Source of the DNA: Paraperibacillus esterisolvens
GTDB lineage: Bacteria > Bacillota > Bacilli > Bacillales > DSM-1321
Reading direction: 5' to 3'
NCBI RefSeq assembly: GCF_046237625.1
Contig: NZ_CP143545.1
Location: forward strand, 1,612,001-1,676,000
Length of the DNA stretch: 64,000 bases
In this document: positions 25,147 through 34,056 of the stretch, piece by piece
Layout of the letters: each line of letters begins with the position of its first letter
How positions within the stretch are numbered: position 1 is the first letter of the stretch
The notes under the pieces: model-generated
Databases searched by the model: none
What the model saw: the letters and a program-made list of their open reading frames with translations, nothing else
Told to the model about the DNA's origin: nothing
Translations under genes and position numbers: made by a program

Positions 25147-25716
25147 TTACAGCCGGTTTAGGTCTTCCTGACGGTTGATGTTGATGAAAACAAGATTGCC
25201 TTCTTCAAAAGGGACTTCCTGGACTTTGATCCGCTCGAACAGGAGGCGGACCTTCCGCCCGCCATCATGAAGGATAGACTCCATTTCGCCAATGCAGCTA
25301 TGGTGATACAGACCAAGAAGGGGGTGCATTTTATCACCCTCAACGGGAATGACAGCCTGGGTTCCTTCCTCAATAAAAGATAAAAGATACCGGACAAACT
25401 CAGGGGTGACAAATGGGATGTCACAGGATAAGACCAGGTACCAGTCCGCCTCGTCTGCAATCATCGCATGATGCATGGCATACAGCGGGCCTTGATATTC
25501 AGATCCGCTCTCTACTACAAACATCACTTCATCATCGCGCCTGAATTGCGGGATGAGTGAGTGATGGGCCGCTATGATGACAGAATCCAGCTCATTCTGC
25601 TTGATAGCATCCAGACTGTATTCATAGAGAGGCTTTCCCCTGTATTCCTCGAACATCTTTGGCTTCCCGAACCTTGAGGACCTGCCCCCAGCCAGTACTA
25701 TGCCTGCTATTTTCAT
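25147..25716 (-). CDS. mobA: Molybdenum cofactor guanylyltransferase MobA
   Basis: A 189-residue nucleotidyltransferase that attaches GMP to molybdopterin to make the MGD cofactor used by enzymes such as the formate dehydrogenase encoded at 17-20 kb. The signature GTP-binding motif LAGGRSSRFGKPKM is at the N-terminus, and the metal-binding region LVLSCDIPFVTPE follows near residue 95. I start at the ATG at 25716 (AAGGAG 7 bases upstream); the longer frame adds 22 residues with no homology. It is not adjacent to other Mo-cofactor genes here. Confidence 0.88.
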   Translation of the reverse strand: MKIAGIVLAGGRSSRFGKPKMFEEYRGKPLYEYSLDAIKQNELDSVIIAAHHSLIPQFRRDDEVMFVVESGSEYQGPLYAMHHAMIADEADWYLVLSCDIPFVTPEFVRYLLSFIEEGTQAVIPVEGDKMHPLLGLYHHSCIGEMESILHDGGRKVRLLFERIKVQEVPFEEGNLVFININRQEDLNRL

Positions 25717-25888
25717 GGCTAATCTCCTTCTCCGGCCAAAATGCTGGTTGTTGTATGTTTTCCCTATCCTAACGCATATCATCCTTATACGACAACTTGG
25801 CAGCTATGATAAAAATTAAACATTCAACAATCTGCCACATCTTTTTTCCATATTTTTCATTTATAATGAATGCATGGGGTGATTCAAA

Positions 25889-26962
25889 ATGCTAATGGTA
25901 AGAAAAAACAGCGGACTATTCTGGTATACACTGTTAATACTCCTAATTCTCTTCTCAAATTTTCTGCTGTATCGTCTGCCTTCTATTCAGCCTGTCCCAG
26001 ATGGAGCAGTGGCTGGTTCTCTCATGGATCTTATGCTCGTCATTCCGCTCCTAACGTACATCTTTGTATTTAGAAAGAGATATTCACTGAAATACATAGG
26101 ATTTGTTGTGCTAGCGGGTTATGCGCTGGCACTGGTTATTATTCCAGGCAGTCATATGCAGTCATTTCCTTTTGTGAGGTATGCTGCTGTGTTCTCAGAA
26201 GGGCTGCTCTTTCTGTTTGAAGCCTTCATTCTATTCCAAATACTTTCCAGGATCCCAAAGTTGAAAAAAGAGTATAAAAGATTAAGTGGTAAAGACTCTT
26301 TATTTCTATATAACCTAAAAACATCCCTGGATACACATCTGCCGGACAACCGGGCGCTTTATATCTTTCTCTCTGAGCTGTCCATTTTCTACTATTCTTT
26401 ATTTTCCTGGCATAAACAAGTGAAAATCACACAGGGAATGCCGTTCACTTACCACAGGAAGACTAGTACAATTGCCGTGTATGTCATGCTGATTCATGCG
26501 ACGGTCGTGGAATCAATCGGGCTGCATTACTTTTTACACCAATGGAACGAAATAGCAGCGTACATTCTACTGTTTTTGAATATTTATGGAGTTCTTTATT
26601 TTATCGGTGAAATTCAAGCATCCAGATTAACTCCCTATATTTTGGATGATCAGCGGTTATATGTGCAGACTGGTTTGGCAAAGAGCATGGATATCCCGCT
26701 GGATAATATAAAACAGTTCAAAAATTATGAGGGTCCGGACAAGTTTACAAAATTAGAATCAAGAACCCTATTTGATGCCAGGGCTGCTGATTTTATTGTA
26801 GAAAAACCAATGTTTGAGCTGGTTCTGAAAAAGGAACAAGACGTCACGTTGATGTTTGGTTTGAAAAGGAAAGTGAACCGGGTTGTCCTGAATGTGGATG
26901 AACCTCAGAGTTTTTATGCTGAAATGCAGTCAAGGTTAAAAGAGGAGGTGCCGGTAATTTGA
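25889..26962 (+). CDS. Hypothetical multi-pass membrane protein, 357 aa
   Basis: Six or seven hydrophobic helices occupy the first 240 residues (first WYTLLILLILFSNFLLYRLP). A soluble C-terminal domain of about 110 residues follows, rich in beta strands, beginning near LDDQRLYVQTGLAKSMDIPL; it resembles the PH-like tail of some Bacillus membrane proteins. Relatives are sometimes labelled beta-carotene 15,15'-monooxygenase without evidence. GGGGTG lies 8 bases before the ATG. It is divergent from mobA. No function can be assigned. Confidence 0.7.
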   Translation: MLMVRKNSGLFWYTLLILLILFSNFLLYRLPSIQPVPDGAVAGSLMDLMLVIPLLTYIFVFRKRYSLKYIGFVVLAGYALALVIIPGSHMQSFPFVRYAAVFSEGLLFLFEAFILFQILSRIPKLKKEYKRLSGKDSLFLYNLKTSLDTHLPDNRALYIFLSELSIFYYSLFSWHKQVKITQGMPFTYHRKTSTIAVYVMLIHATVVESIGLHYFLHQWNEIAAYILLFLNIYGVLYFIGEIQASRLTPYILDDQRLYVQTGLAKSMDIPLDNIKQFKNYEGPDKFTKLESRTLFDARAADFIVEKPMFELVLKKEQDVTLMFGLKRKVNRVVLNVDEPQSFYAEMQSRLKEEVPVI

Positions 26963-26985
26963 GGGCAGCTAGATTCAAATATAAA

Positions 26986-27025
26986 AAAACCCGGTTCCAG
27001 AAACAGACTGGAAAGCGGGTTTTCT
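26986..27025. terminator. Bidirectional terminator
   Basis: AAAACCCGGTTCCAG / CTGGAAAGCGGGTTTT stem with one mismatch, serving the convergent membrane protein and MFS genes. Confidence 0.85.
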
Positions 27026-27027
27026 TG

Positions 27028-28224
27028 TTAAGCAGCTGTATTCAGAGCTCTTCTGCCTGCAGCCCGTACCCCGATATAGATGGCGAGCAGGATTACGATC
27101 AAGAAGCTTGAGAAGCCAAAAGCGGCATTATAGCTGGTGTGGACAGCCACATTACCCATGACTGCTGCACCCAGGGCCATGCCAAAGTCCATGAAATTCA
27201 GAGTCATGGCGTTCGCTGTTCCTTTTTTATCAGGACTCACCCGGCTTACCGCCCAGGCCTGGAAGGTCGGCTGCATCACACTATACGCAACTCCGTAAAA
27301 AATGGCGGCCGCGCACAGCATCGGGAAGCTGTGGGTCATGGTCAGCAGGACCAGGCCGGTGATACCGCAGATGCTCGCCGTGTAAACCAGGAATCTGTGT
27401 CCAAAACGGTCATAAATTTTACCGGTAGCCGGCCTTGTTAAAATCATCATACCCGCAATGATCAGAAAGAATAGGGAGACCCTTCCGCCAAAGCCGTTGG
27501 CAGCTCCAAGGCCGTCGATGTAATTGACGATTCCTGAAAAGGTTACATAAAACAAACTGACCAGAATGCCCGGCAGCAGCGCCCTTTTATCAAAGGCATA
27601 TGCCAGCAGATTGGAATTCCGGACTGGTTTAATGGAAGGTTCATTTTTCTTGCTCTGAATCAGCAGGCTGGCTGCAAGGGACAGAATAATCAATATTAGT
27701 GTGAACAAAAGCAGGTTGTTGAAGGATGAAGAATGGACAATGGTAAGTGCTGCCATCGGACCGAAAGAGGTACCAAGGCTTGTTGCCATCCCAAAAAAGC
27801 CGATTCCTTCACCAAGCCGCCCGTCCGGGATCATGCTGGTGGCCAGGGTGGCAAGCAGGGTAGTAATGATTCCGAAGCATATTCCCTGAAGGATACGAAG
27901 TACAATCAGGACTGCAAAGGTTTCTTTGCCAAAGCTTGCTATGATTGTTGCCAAAACGAAGAACATGGAAAGAATGAGGGTCATTTTTACCTGAATTTTA
28001 TGCATAAGAATGCCGATGAAGGGACGAGTAAGGATGGCAGCGAGCATGAATGATGTTGTCATCAGGCCGCCTTTTGATGGTACCTCCGTAATTCCGGTGA
28101 CAAAGGCCGGGAATCCACCCATCAATGCCTGAAGGCTCAGGAAGAAGATAAAGGTGATAAGGATGATCAGTGTATATTGTCTTGTCCAAAGTTTGGAGTG
28201 CTGTGCTGTGTCTGGCTGTGTCAA
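27028..28224 (-). CDS. MFS transporter, DHA1-like
   Basis: A 398-residue protein with twelve membrane segments. The conserved loop 2-3 region is LTRPFIGILMHKIQVK and the matching second-half loop is ARPATGKIYDRFGHRF-like (TRPATGKIYDRFGHRF). This is typical of drug:proton antiporters. The start is TTG, with AGAAGGA 6 bases upstream and no better ATG nearby. It is 30 bases downstream of a MarR-family gene on the same strand and is probably co-transcribed and regulated by it, a common efflux arrangement. The substrate is unknown. Confidence 0.85.
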   Translation of the reverse strand: MTQPDTAQHSKLWTRQYTLIILITFIFFLSLQALMGGFPAFVTGITEVPSKGGLMTTSFMLAAILTRPFIGILMHKIQVKMTLILSMFFVLATIIASFGKETFAVLIVLRILQGICFGIITTLLATLATSMIPDGRLGEGIGFFGMATSLGTSFGPMAALTIVHSSSFNNLLLFTLILIILSLAASLLIQSKKNEPSIKPVRNSNLLAYAFDKRALLPGILVSLFYVTFSGIVNYIDGLGAANGFGGRVSLFFLIIAGMMILTRPATGKIYDRFGHRFLVYTASICGITGLVLLTMTHSFPMLCAAAIFYGVAYSVMQPTFQAWAVSRVSPDKKGTANAMTLNFMDFGMALGAAVMGNVAVHTSYNAAFGFSSFLIVILLAIYIGVRAAGRRALNTAA

Positions 28225-28254
28225 TGGTATTCCTTCTTTCTATAACGTTTACGG

Positions 28255-28680
28255 TTATTTCAATTTCCTTATATTGTCCTGGAGAGTGTGCAGGGTTTCC
28301 ATGAAGGTTTCGATTTGTTCTTTTGACAGGCCGGCAAGGATGTCTTCATAAAGTTCCTCTATAAGCGGCAGGGCAGTATTTACCAGGTTTTTCCCTTTGT
28401 CGCTGATTTCAATCAGGTAAGAACGCCTGTCCTCAGGATTTGGCTTTCGAGAGATGAGGCCATTGTGTTCCAACAGGTCAAGGATCTTGGTCAGGGTTGC
28501 CTGATCTTTGTCTGTTCTTATGGATAAGTCCTTCTGATTAATCGTGTCGACAAATGAAAGATGCTTTAAGACTGTCCACTGTTCCGCTGTTATCCCATAT
28601 GGTTTTAACGTTCCGTTTACCAGGCTCCTGATCATTTTGCTCGTCGTGGAGGCCGTGAATCCAATTTCGTCTTTCAGCAT
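28255..28680 (-). CDS. MarR family transcriptional regulator
   Basis: A 141-residue winged helix-turn-helix protein. DNA-binding helices lie in INQKDLSIRTDKDQATLTK and the wing in LISRKPNPEDRRSYLIEISD, with the DRRS signature. MarR proteins usually repress an adjacent efflux gene and release DNA on ligand binding. It is the first gene of a two-gene unit with the MFS transporter. A perfect palindrome 66 bases upstream is a candidate operator. The ATG has CTGAAGGAA just before it. Confidence 0.9.
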   Translation of the reverse strand: MLKDEIGFTASTTSKMIRSLVNGTLKPYGITAEQWTVLKHLSFVDTINQKDLSIRTDKDQATLTKILDLLEHNGLISRKPNPEDRRSYLIEISDKGKNLVNTALPLIEELYEDILAGLSKEQIETFMETLHTLQDNIRKLK

Positions 28681-28745
28681 TTCCTTCAGCTCCTAATGAT
28701 TTCCTTTGTTAAGTATATACGAGGATATTGTTGGTGTAAATATAA

Positions 28746-28757
28746 TTTGTATACAAA
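28746..28757. promoter_or_regulatory. Candidate MarR operator
   Basis: TTTGTATACAAA is a perfect 12-bp palindrome in the region between the MarR gene and the divergent methyltransferase-like gene, embedded in AATTTGTATACAAACAATT. Assignment to the adjacent regulator is inferred from position. Confidence 0.55.
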
Positions 28758-28837
28758 CAATTAAGCTGTAGTGAAAAAGAGGATAGTATGATAAGCTGTA
28801 TGATTGAGATATCATGGATAAAAGGATGGAAGTAAAA

Positions 28838-29773
28838 GTGAAAAAAGTGGAATATATTTACACCTATGTGGCGATGGAAGAAGAGCGCTCACTTTGCGAA
28901 CTTGAGATGCGCTCTTTTTTTGGCCCAGGCGAGTATACGATGGTCATCAAGAATGATATCCGGATTGACCCAAGCAGAAGTCCGTTCATGAAGGAGCGGA
29001 TTGAGATCATGTTTGAGGGGGAGAGCTGGGAGGATTTTTTGGAGCCGGCTAAAACTCTTTATACGGAAGAGAAAACGTTTAAGGTTCAGTTCGCCAAAAT
29101 CCAGGATCCCGGTTTCAAGGTCTCCTATGAACAACGACTTCATATAGAGAGAAGCATCGGCTGGGAAATGCCAGGGGATGCTGATATTAAGAATCCGGAC
29201 ATCCTGTTTGGAATCGTGGTATATGAAGGAAGATGGTATTTCGGGCGCATGGAACAGAGCACGGCGGTCTGGCTGCATCATTTAAAAAAGCCGCGTGAAT
29301 ATTCGACGGCTCTGAGCACCAGGGTTGCAAGAGCTGTTGCCAACATTGCTGTGCCGCACCCCGAAGGAATCAAGGCTATTGATCCCTGCTGCGGAATCGG
29401 TACTGTGCTGGTCGAGGCATTGTCGATGGGGATTGATATTGACGGCCGTGACATCAATCCGCTGGTTACGGATGGCTCCCGTGAGAATATCGCGTATTTT
29501 GGTTTGGCAGGGAATGTGACGACCGGGCCGATTTCCGAGGTGGATAAGGAATATGATGTGACGATCATCGATATGCCATACAACCTCTATACCCATGCCA
29601 CCCCCGAGGATCAGCTGGCCATCCTGAAGCATGCCCGCCGTTTTTCAAAAAAAGCGGTCATCGTGAGCATTGATACCGTAGACTCCATGATCAAGGAAGC
29701 CGGTTTTGTAATCAAGGACCGCTGTGTAGCACGCAAAGCCAATTTCGCAAGACAGGTTCTTGTATGTGAATAA
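28838..29773 (+). CDS. Putative RNA methyltransferase (UPF0020/TRM11-like)
   Basis: About 311 residues. The C-terminal half is a Rossmann-fold SAM-dependent methyltransferase: motif I AIDPCCGIGTVLVEAL, then GRDINPLVTDGSRENIAYFG, and motif IV IIDMPYNL, which is the N/DPPY motif of enzymes that methylate exocyclic amines of RNA bases. The N-terminal half may be a target-binding domain but no clear THUMP is seen. The start is uncertain: the GTG at 28838 has AAGGATGG 7 bases upstream, while the ATGs at 28814 and 28826 have weaker sites. The target RNA is unknown. Confidence 0.75.
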   Translation: MKKVEYIYTYVAMEEERSLCELEMRSFFGPGEYTMVIKNDIRIDPSRSPFMKERIEIMFEGESWEDFLEPAKTLYTEEKTFKVQFAKIQDPGFKVSYEQRLHIERSIGWEMPGDADIKNPDILFGIVVYEGRWYFGRMEQSTAVWLHHLKKPREYSTALSTRVARAVANIAVPHPEGIKAIDPCCGIGTVLVEALSMGIDIDGRDINPLVTDGSRENIAYFGLAGNVTTGPISEVDKEYDVTIIDMPYNLYTHATPEDQLAILKHARRFSKKAVIVSIDTVDSMIKEAGFVIKDRCVARKANFARQVLVCE

Positions 29774-29866
29774 ACAGTTTCAGGATGTCTGAAAGGAAAA
29801 AAACGGCCATACCTGTTACTATATGTCAGAGATACAGTGCTAATTAAAGTAAGGGAGAAAGAAATA

Positions 29867-31213
29867 ATGAAAAGTAGAACTTCAGTTATGATCAGCATAG
29901 TCCTTGCCATGCTGGTGGCATCAATGGACACGACGATCATGAACACGACCATGCCGATCATTGCCGATGAACTCGGCCGGTTCGATCTGTATGCCTGGTC
30001 GTTTGCATCTTATATGATTACCACCACCATCCTGTCGCCAGTGGCCGGCAGGCTATCCGATCTGTTTGGACGGAAAAGGGTATTCGCAGCGGGAATCCTT
30101 TTATTCCTGGCCGGATCCCTATTATGCGGTATTTCAGGTTCCATGCTTCAGCTTGTTATCTTCAGGGCTGTGCAGGGAATCGGAGCTGGTTTCATGATGC
30201 CTTTCCCGGCCATCATAGCAGGCGATTTATTTTCAGTTGAAAAGAGGGGGAAAATTCAGGCGCTGTTCACAGCGATGTGGGGTCTGTCAGCTGTACTGGC
30301 ACCGCTTCTTGGAGCCTTTTTCATCGAATATATGACCTGGAGATGGATCTTCTTCATCAACCTGCCAATTTGTATCATTGCATTCCTGACCCTGCTGCCT
30401 TATGAGGAACGATACCAGCCAAAGCGGGCATCCGTGGATTATGCTGGGGCTGCCCTTTTTGCGGCTGGCGTCTCACTGCTGCTGCTTGTGACCGTAATCA
30501 GCTCAGATCAGCTGGTCTACATTGCAGGCGGGCTTGTGCTGCTGGTCATCTTCTACTTTTTTGAAAAGAAGCAGCCTTCGCCCATAGTGCCACTATCGCT
30601 CTTTAAAAACAAAACCATTTCCTGGATCAACATCAACGCTTTGATCGGGACACTTGCCCTATTCGGCACTTCAAGCTACATTCCGCTGTTCCTTCAGAAT
30701 GTAGCAGGGATGTCATTATTCCTGAGCGGCGTCGCCCTGCTTGGGACAGCCATCGGCTGGATGGCAGTCGCGGTGCCTGCCGGAAAATGGATCCTGAAAT
30801 ACGGATACCGGATCCTGCTCATTGCAGGCAATGCGCTGCTGCTGCTGTCAGGACTCATGCTGATCCTCCTGAATGAAGGACATGGATTCTGGTATGTATT
30901 TGCGATCATGACGGTCCAGGGGCTGGCATTTGGCCTGCTCTCGACAGTCGGCATGATCGGAGCCCAGCAGCTGGCCGGGGCTCATGAAAAAGGGATTTCC
31001 ACCTCCTTCTTCATGTTCTGCCGCAACATGGGTACCGCCGTCGGCGTGACCATCATGGGTGCCCTGCTCACAAACGGCCAGACCGCAATGGATGGCATTC
31101 ATCATCTGTTTATATTTGGCTTTATTGGCAGCATCCTGGCACTGATAACTTCTTTCTTCATCATGAATCAAGCAGGCAGCGAACGCAGTGAAGCGGCGGC
31201 TGCCCGCCATTAA
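29867..31213 (+). CDS. MFS multidrug transporter, EmrB/DHA2-like
   Basis: A 448-residue protein with fourteen likely membrane segments. Motif D1-like MDTTIMNTTMPII in helix 1 and motif A GRLSDLFGRKRVF in loop 2-3 are diagnostic, with motif C-like GLSAVLAPLLGAFFIEYMTW. Such proteins export drugs with proton exchange. I use the ATG at 29867 (AAGGGAG upstream, start MKSRTSVMIS) rather than the ATG at 29837, which has no ribosome-binding site. It is monocistronic with its own terminator. Confidence 0.88.
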   Translation: MKSRTSVMISIVLAMLVASMDTTIMNTTMPIIADELGRFDLYAWSFASYMITTTILSPVAGRLSDLFGRKRVFAAGILLFLAGSLLCGISGSMLQLVIFRAVQGIGAGFMMPFPAIIAGDLFSVEKRGKIQALFTAMWGLSAVLAPLLGAFFIEYMTWRWIFFINLPICIIAFLTLLPYEERYQPKRASVDYAGAALFAAGVSLLLLVTVISSDQLVYIAGGLVLLVIFYFFEKKQPSPIVPLSLFKNKTISWININALIGTLALFGTSSYIPLFLQNVAGMSLFLSGVALLGTAIGWMAVAVPAGKWILKYGYRILLIAGNALLLLSGLMLILLNEGHGFWYVFAIMTVQGLAFGLLSTVGMIGAQQLAGAHEKGISTSFFMFCRNMGTAVGVTIMGALLTNGQTAMDGIHHLFIFGFIGSILALITSFFIMNQAGSERSEAAAARH

Positions 31214-31218
31214 ATCTT

Positions 31219-31257
31219 AGAGGAAGTCCCGGAAGATTGGGACATCCTCTTTTTTTA
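31219..31257 (+). terminator. Terminator after the EmrB-like gene
   Basis: AGAGGAAGTCCC / GGGACATCCTCT stem with one mismatch, then TTTTTTT. Confidence 0.88.
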
Positions 31258-31429
31258 TCAGCAGAGCGGATGTGTAGAATGCGCAGAATTGTACAAAAGA
31301 GATGCGTTTGATCCACATAAGTTTTGGGCGTTTTAAGCTCGTTTACTCAGATTTTTAGCTTATATTCCATCAAAAGCGACCCAGTTAACTGGCAAGAGGA
31401 TGACTAAATCGATCTTGAATGCGTATTCC

Positions 31430-31525
31430 TAGCCGGATGGGCAGATTTACTTGCGAGAGCGGCCGGTTTACTTGGGGAGCGGGCCGATTTATTTGTGTAA
31501 CAGCCCTATTGACAGGTTTACAGCC
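31430..31525 (-). repeat. Phased 21-bp repeats with an AAGTAAA-type core
   Basis: On the plus strand GATTTACTTG (31444), GGTTTACTTG (31465) and GATTTATTTG (31486) are spaced exactly 21 bases, with a degenerate fourth copy near 31515. On the minus strand the core reads CAAGTAAAYC, and reading through gives the 7-residue repeat QVNRPLS. The rest of 31258-31668 holds no gene. Confidence 0.65.
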
Positions 31526-31668
31526 TCTTTTTTCGCGGTATGGGTAATTGAAGGAAGAAACAGCAGGCATGAAGAATATATTAAGGAAAAGTTAAGAAAT
31601 TAGAGTTATCTTAGCTCAATGAAAAGAATACATTAAGATATCCCAAAGGGTATGAGGAGATGGAGTAT

Positions 31669-31899
31669 ATGATTTATTTAATCAGTGCAGTTTATGCGGC
31701 GGGCATCATTGGGGCCGTCATGCTGATCAGGAAACGTTCAATGCTTGCCATTCCGGTGATTGCTGCCGTGATTGGAATTGATTTGATCCTGGGCGGGACG
31801 GCACTCAGCTCCCATTTAGCCTCTGCAGCAGCGGAATACTCCGGGGCCAGTTATATTGGATTGTCCTTTGTACTCCTATTGACCATGCTTATCGTATAA
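31669..31899 (+). CDS. Small membrane protein, 76 aa
   Basis: Almost entirely hydrophobic: three helices (MIYLISAVYAAGIIGAVMLI, MLAIPVIAAVIGIDLILGGT, YIGLSFVLLLTMLIV) with a short basic loop RKRS after the first. I chose the ATG at 31669 because GAGGAG lies 9 bases upstream; the ATG at 31660 directly abuts it. It is flanked by its own terminator. No family is recognised. Confidence 0.6.
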   Translation: MIYLISAVYAAGIIGAVMLIRKRSMLAIPVIAAVIGIDLILGGTALSSHLASAAAEYSGASYIGLSFVLLLTMLIV

Positions 31900-31915
31900 A
31901 TCTGCATCTTTACTC

Positions 31916-31940
31916 AGCCCGCCTTTGGCGGGTTATTTTA
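31916..31940 (+). terminator. Terminator after the small membrane protein gene
   Basis: AGCCCGCC-TTT-GGCGGGTT hairpin followed by a T-rich stretch. Confidence 0.8.
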
Positions 31941-32045
31941 TTTTCTGATCACGTTAGTTGCTTAAGTGGTCCACTATCCGGTAAAGTACTGATAACCATA
32001 CATACATACTTCCGCTTTGGATATAAGGCCTAAGGAGGAAAAGAC

Positions 32046-33221
32046 ATGAAATATAATTTCGACGAACATATTCCCAGAACAAATACAGGTTCAGTGAAAT
32101 GGGATCAATCTGAACAGCTTTTTGGCGACAAAGATATTTTGCCAATGTGGGTGGCTGACATGGATTTCAAGGTGCCGCAGCCTGTCATAGATGCCCTGAA
32201 GGCAAAAGCAGAGCACGGAATCTTTGGCTATACGGGCGGAACTGATTCCTATTGGGACGCCGTCATTGACTGGATGAAGACAAGACACCATTGGAATATC
32301 CAAAAAGAATGGATCAGCCATGCACCAGGGGTGGTGCCGGCTTTAAATATCATTGTTCAGGCATTTACATCACCTGGTGACGGGATAATGATCCAAAGCC
32401 CTGTTTATCACCCATTCGCCAAAGTGGTTGAAATGAACGGGCGGGAGCTGACAGTCAATCCGCTTCAGAACGAGGCTGGCAGGTACACTATGGACTTTGC
32501 TGATTTAAAAGAAAAGTTGAAGCCTGGTGTTAAGATGCTGATTCTTTGTTCACCGCACAATCCCGTTGGCAGGGTATGGAGTGAAGAGGAGCTGCGGGAG
32601 CTGGGTGAGATCTGTCTTGCGAACGATGTGCTCATCGTATCAGATGAAATACATGCAGACCTGGTGATGCCGGGCTGCAGGCATAAGGTCTTTGCTTCCA
32701 TTAACGAGGAGTTTGAGCAGAATTCAATCATCTGCACAGCACCAAGCAAAACGTTTAATCTGGCGGGGCTGCAGACGTCAAATATCATTATTCCAAACGC
32801 CGGCTTACGGGAGAAATTCAAGAAATGCATGGTAGAGCACTTCCTTGGGTCCATGAACACATTCGGAATTGCGGCGGCAGAGAGTGCCTACCGGGAAGGC
32901 GCTGACTGGCTGGATCAGCTGCTGGAATATCTGCAGGGCAATTACGACTATATAAAAAAATTCCTGGAAACACATTTGAACAAGCTCATCGTTTCCCCGC
33001 TGGAAGGCACCTATTTGGTATGGGTAGACTGCCGTTCGCTCGGGCTTGATGCCAAGGAGCTGGAGCAGCATATGAAAAAAGAAGGAAAAGTGGCGTTCAA
33101 TCATGGATATATTTTTGGAGAAGGCGGAGAAGGCTTCCTGAGGATTAATATTGCCTGTCCGCGTTCCATTGTTGAAGAAGGCATGAAGAGGCTGGAGAGG
33201 GCAGTTAATGCATTATCATAA
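32046..33221 (+). CDS. patB: PatB/MalY-type cystathionine beta-lyase
   Basis: A 391-residue fold-type I PLP enzyme of the MalY/PatB group, which cleaves the C-S bond of cystathionine or related cysteine conjugates to give pyruvate, ammonia and a thiol. The PLP lysine is Lys235 in TAPSKTFNLAGLQ. Other family marks are MWVADMDFKVPQPV near residue 35, CSPHNPVGRVWS (168-179) and VSDEIHADL (198-206). TAAGGAGG precedes the ATG. It is monocistronic. Whether it serves methionine synthesis or thiol release cannot be told. Confidence 0.9.
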   Translation: MKYNFDEHIPRTNTGSVKWDQSEQLFGDKDILPMWVADMDFKVPQPVIDALKAKAEHGIFGYTGGTDSYWDAVIDWMKTRHHWNIQKEWISHAPGVVPALNIIVQAFTSPGDGIMIQSPVYHPFAKVVEMNGRELTVNPLQNEAGRYTMDFADLKEKLKPGVKMLILCSPHNPVGRVWSEEELRELGEICLANDVLIVSDEIHADLVMPGCRHKVFASINEEFEQNSIICTAPSKTFNLAGLQTSNIIIPNAGLREKFKKCMVEHFLGSMNTFGIAAAESAYREGADWLDQLLEYLQGNYDYIKKFLETHLNKLIVSPLEGTYLVWVDCRSLGLDAKELEQHMKKEGKVAFNHGYIFGEGGEGFLRINIACPRSIVEEGMKRLERAVNALS

Positions 33222-33303
33222 CCACTAATCATTATAGTTGTGAGCATAGCAAAGCAATTTTGCATATAAAGTGTGCGGTATATTCTTAAATAAAATGCCC
33301 GCG

Positions 33304-33345
33304 CCCCAAAAGTAAGAGGTGAAATCTAACTTTTGGGGATTTTTG
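33304..33345 (+). terminator. Terminator after patB
   Basis: CCCCAAAAGT / ACTTTTGGGG stem with a 15-base loop, then ATTTTTG. Confidence 0.75.
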
Positions 33346-33440
33346 ATGTAGTTGAGTGATATTAAGAAGCGGCTTTTCTCTTTCTGCTTATTGTCAAACT
33401 GCCTGCTTAGCCTTGAAAGTGAGGGTCCCAAAATCCTATC

Positions 33441-33486
33441 AAACAAGGCATTTAGAGAGCCTGATTGCCCTCTAAATGCCTTGTTT
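33441..33486. terminator. Long perfect hairpin terminator
   Basis: A 17-bp perfect stem (AAACAAGGCATTTAGAG against its complement at 33470-33486) with a 12-base loop, A-rich on the left and T-rich on the right. It lies 10 bases past the end of the lipoprotein pseudogene on the minus strand. Confidence 0.8.
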
Positions 33487-33495
33487 ATAGAATCT

Positions 33496-33889
33496 TTATG
33501 ATAATTTTTTTGAAGTTAAGATAATATCTTCAAATTTCCTGCCCCACATGATGTTTGCCTTAATTTTGTCCTTTTTCTTAAAATCAGTACAATTTTCCGA
33601 CATCTTTTCTCGCCGCTTTTGTTTTGATTATTAACCAGGTACGAATTGGTATACTCTTCATACATACCGTCTTTGAAGTCCAATCTGAGTATTATATTGG
33701 CATCTTTGGGTGAATTTTCTTTCCCGATGTATTGAATAGTGGAGTATGTAAATGACCGTCTGCCTTTGTGACCATAAATGTGATGTCCCAAAACTTGCTT
33801 TTGCCCTCATATGTAATTTTTTCCGAATGTGAACACGACGCCAGGAAAACTGAAAGTACTAACAAAAGTATCAACAAAGGTTTTCGCAT
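33496..33889 (-). pseudogene. Frameshifted lipoprotein gene
   Basis: It begins at the ATG at 33889 (GCGGGG upstream) with a lipoprotein signal, MRKPLLILLLVLSVFLASCS, where the Cys would be lipidated. After SKFWDITF the frame must shift to continue as YSTIQYIGKENSPKDANIIL and MYEEYTNSYLVNN, and shift again to finish as MSENCTDFKKKDKIKANIMW and FEDIILTSKKLS at TAA 33496-33498. Two frameshifts break a protein of about 130 residues. The family is not recognised. Confidence 0.7.
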
Positions 33890-34021
33890 ATAAACCCCGC
33901 TTTTTATCGCTATATTACCATTTATATCCTTTTTTCTTCTACAACTTCTAATAATCTCAATGTTAATCGTAAATTTTGGAAAAACCATTCGATATCAGTG
34001 GAAGAAATATACTGCTTTTAT

Positions 34022-34053
34022 AGAATAGATCCTCCCGAGGGAGGATCTATTCT
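34022..34053 (-). terminator. Hairpin after the acetamidase gene
   Basis: A perfect 15-bp stem (AGAATAGATCCTCCC and its complement) with a 2-base centre. The T tract is weak on both strands. Confidence 0.65.
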
Positions 34054-34056
34054 TTC

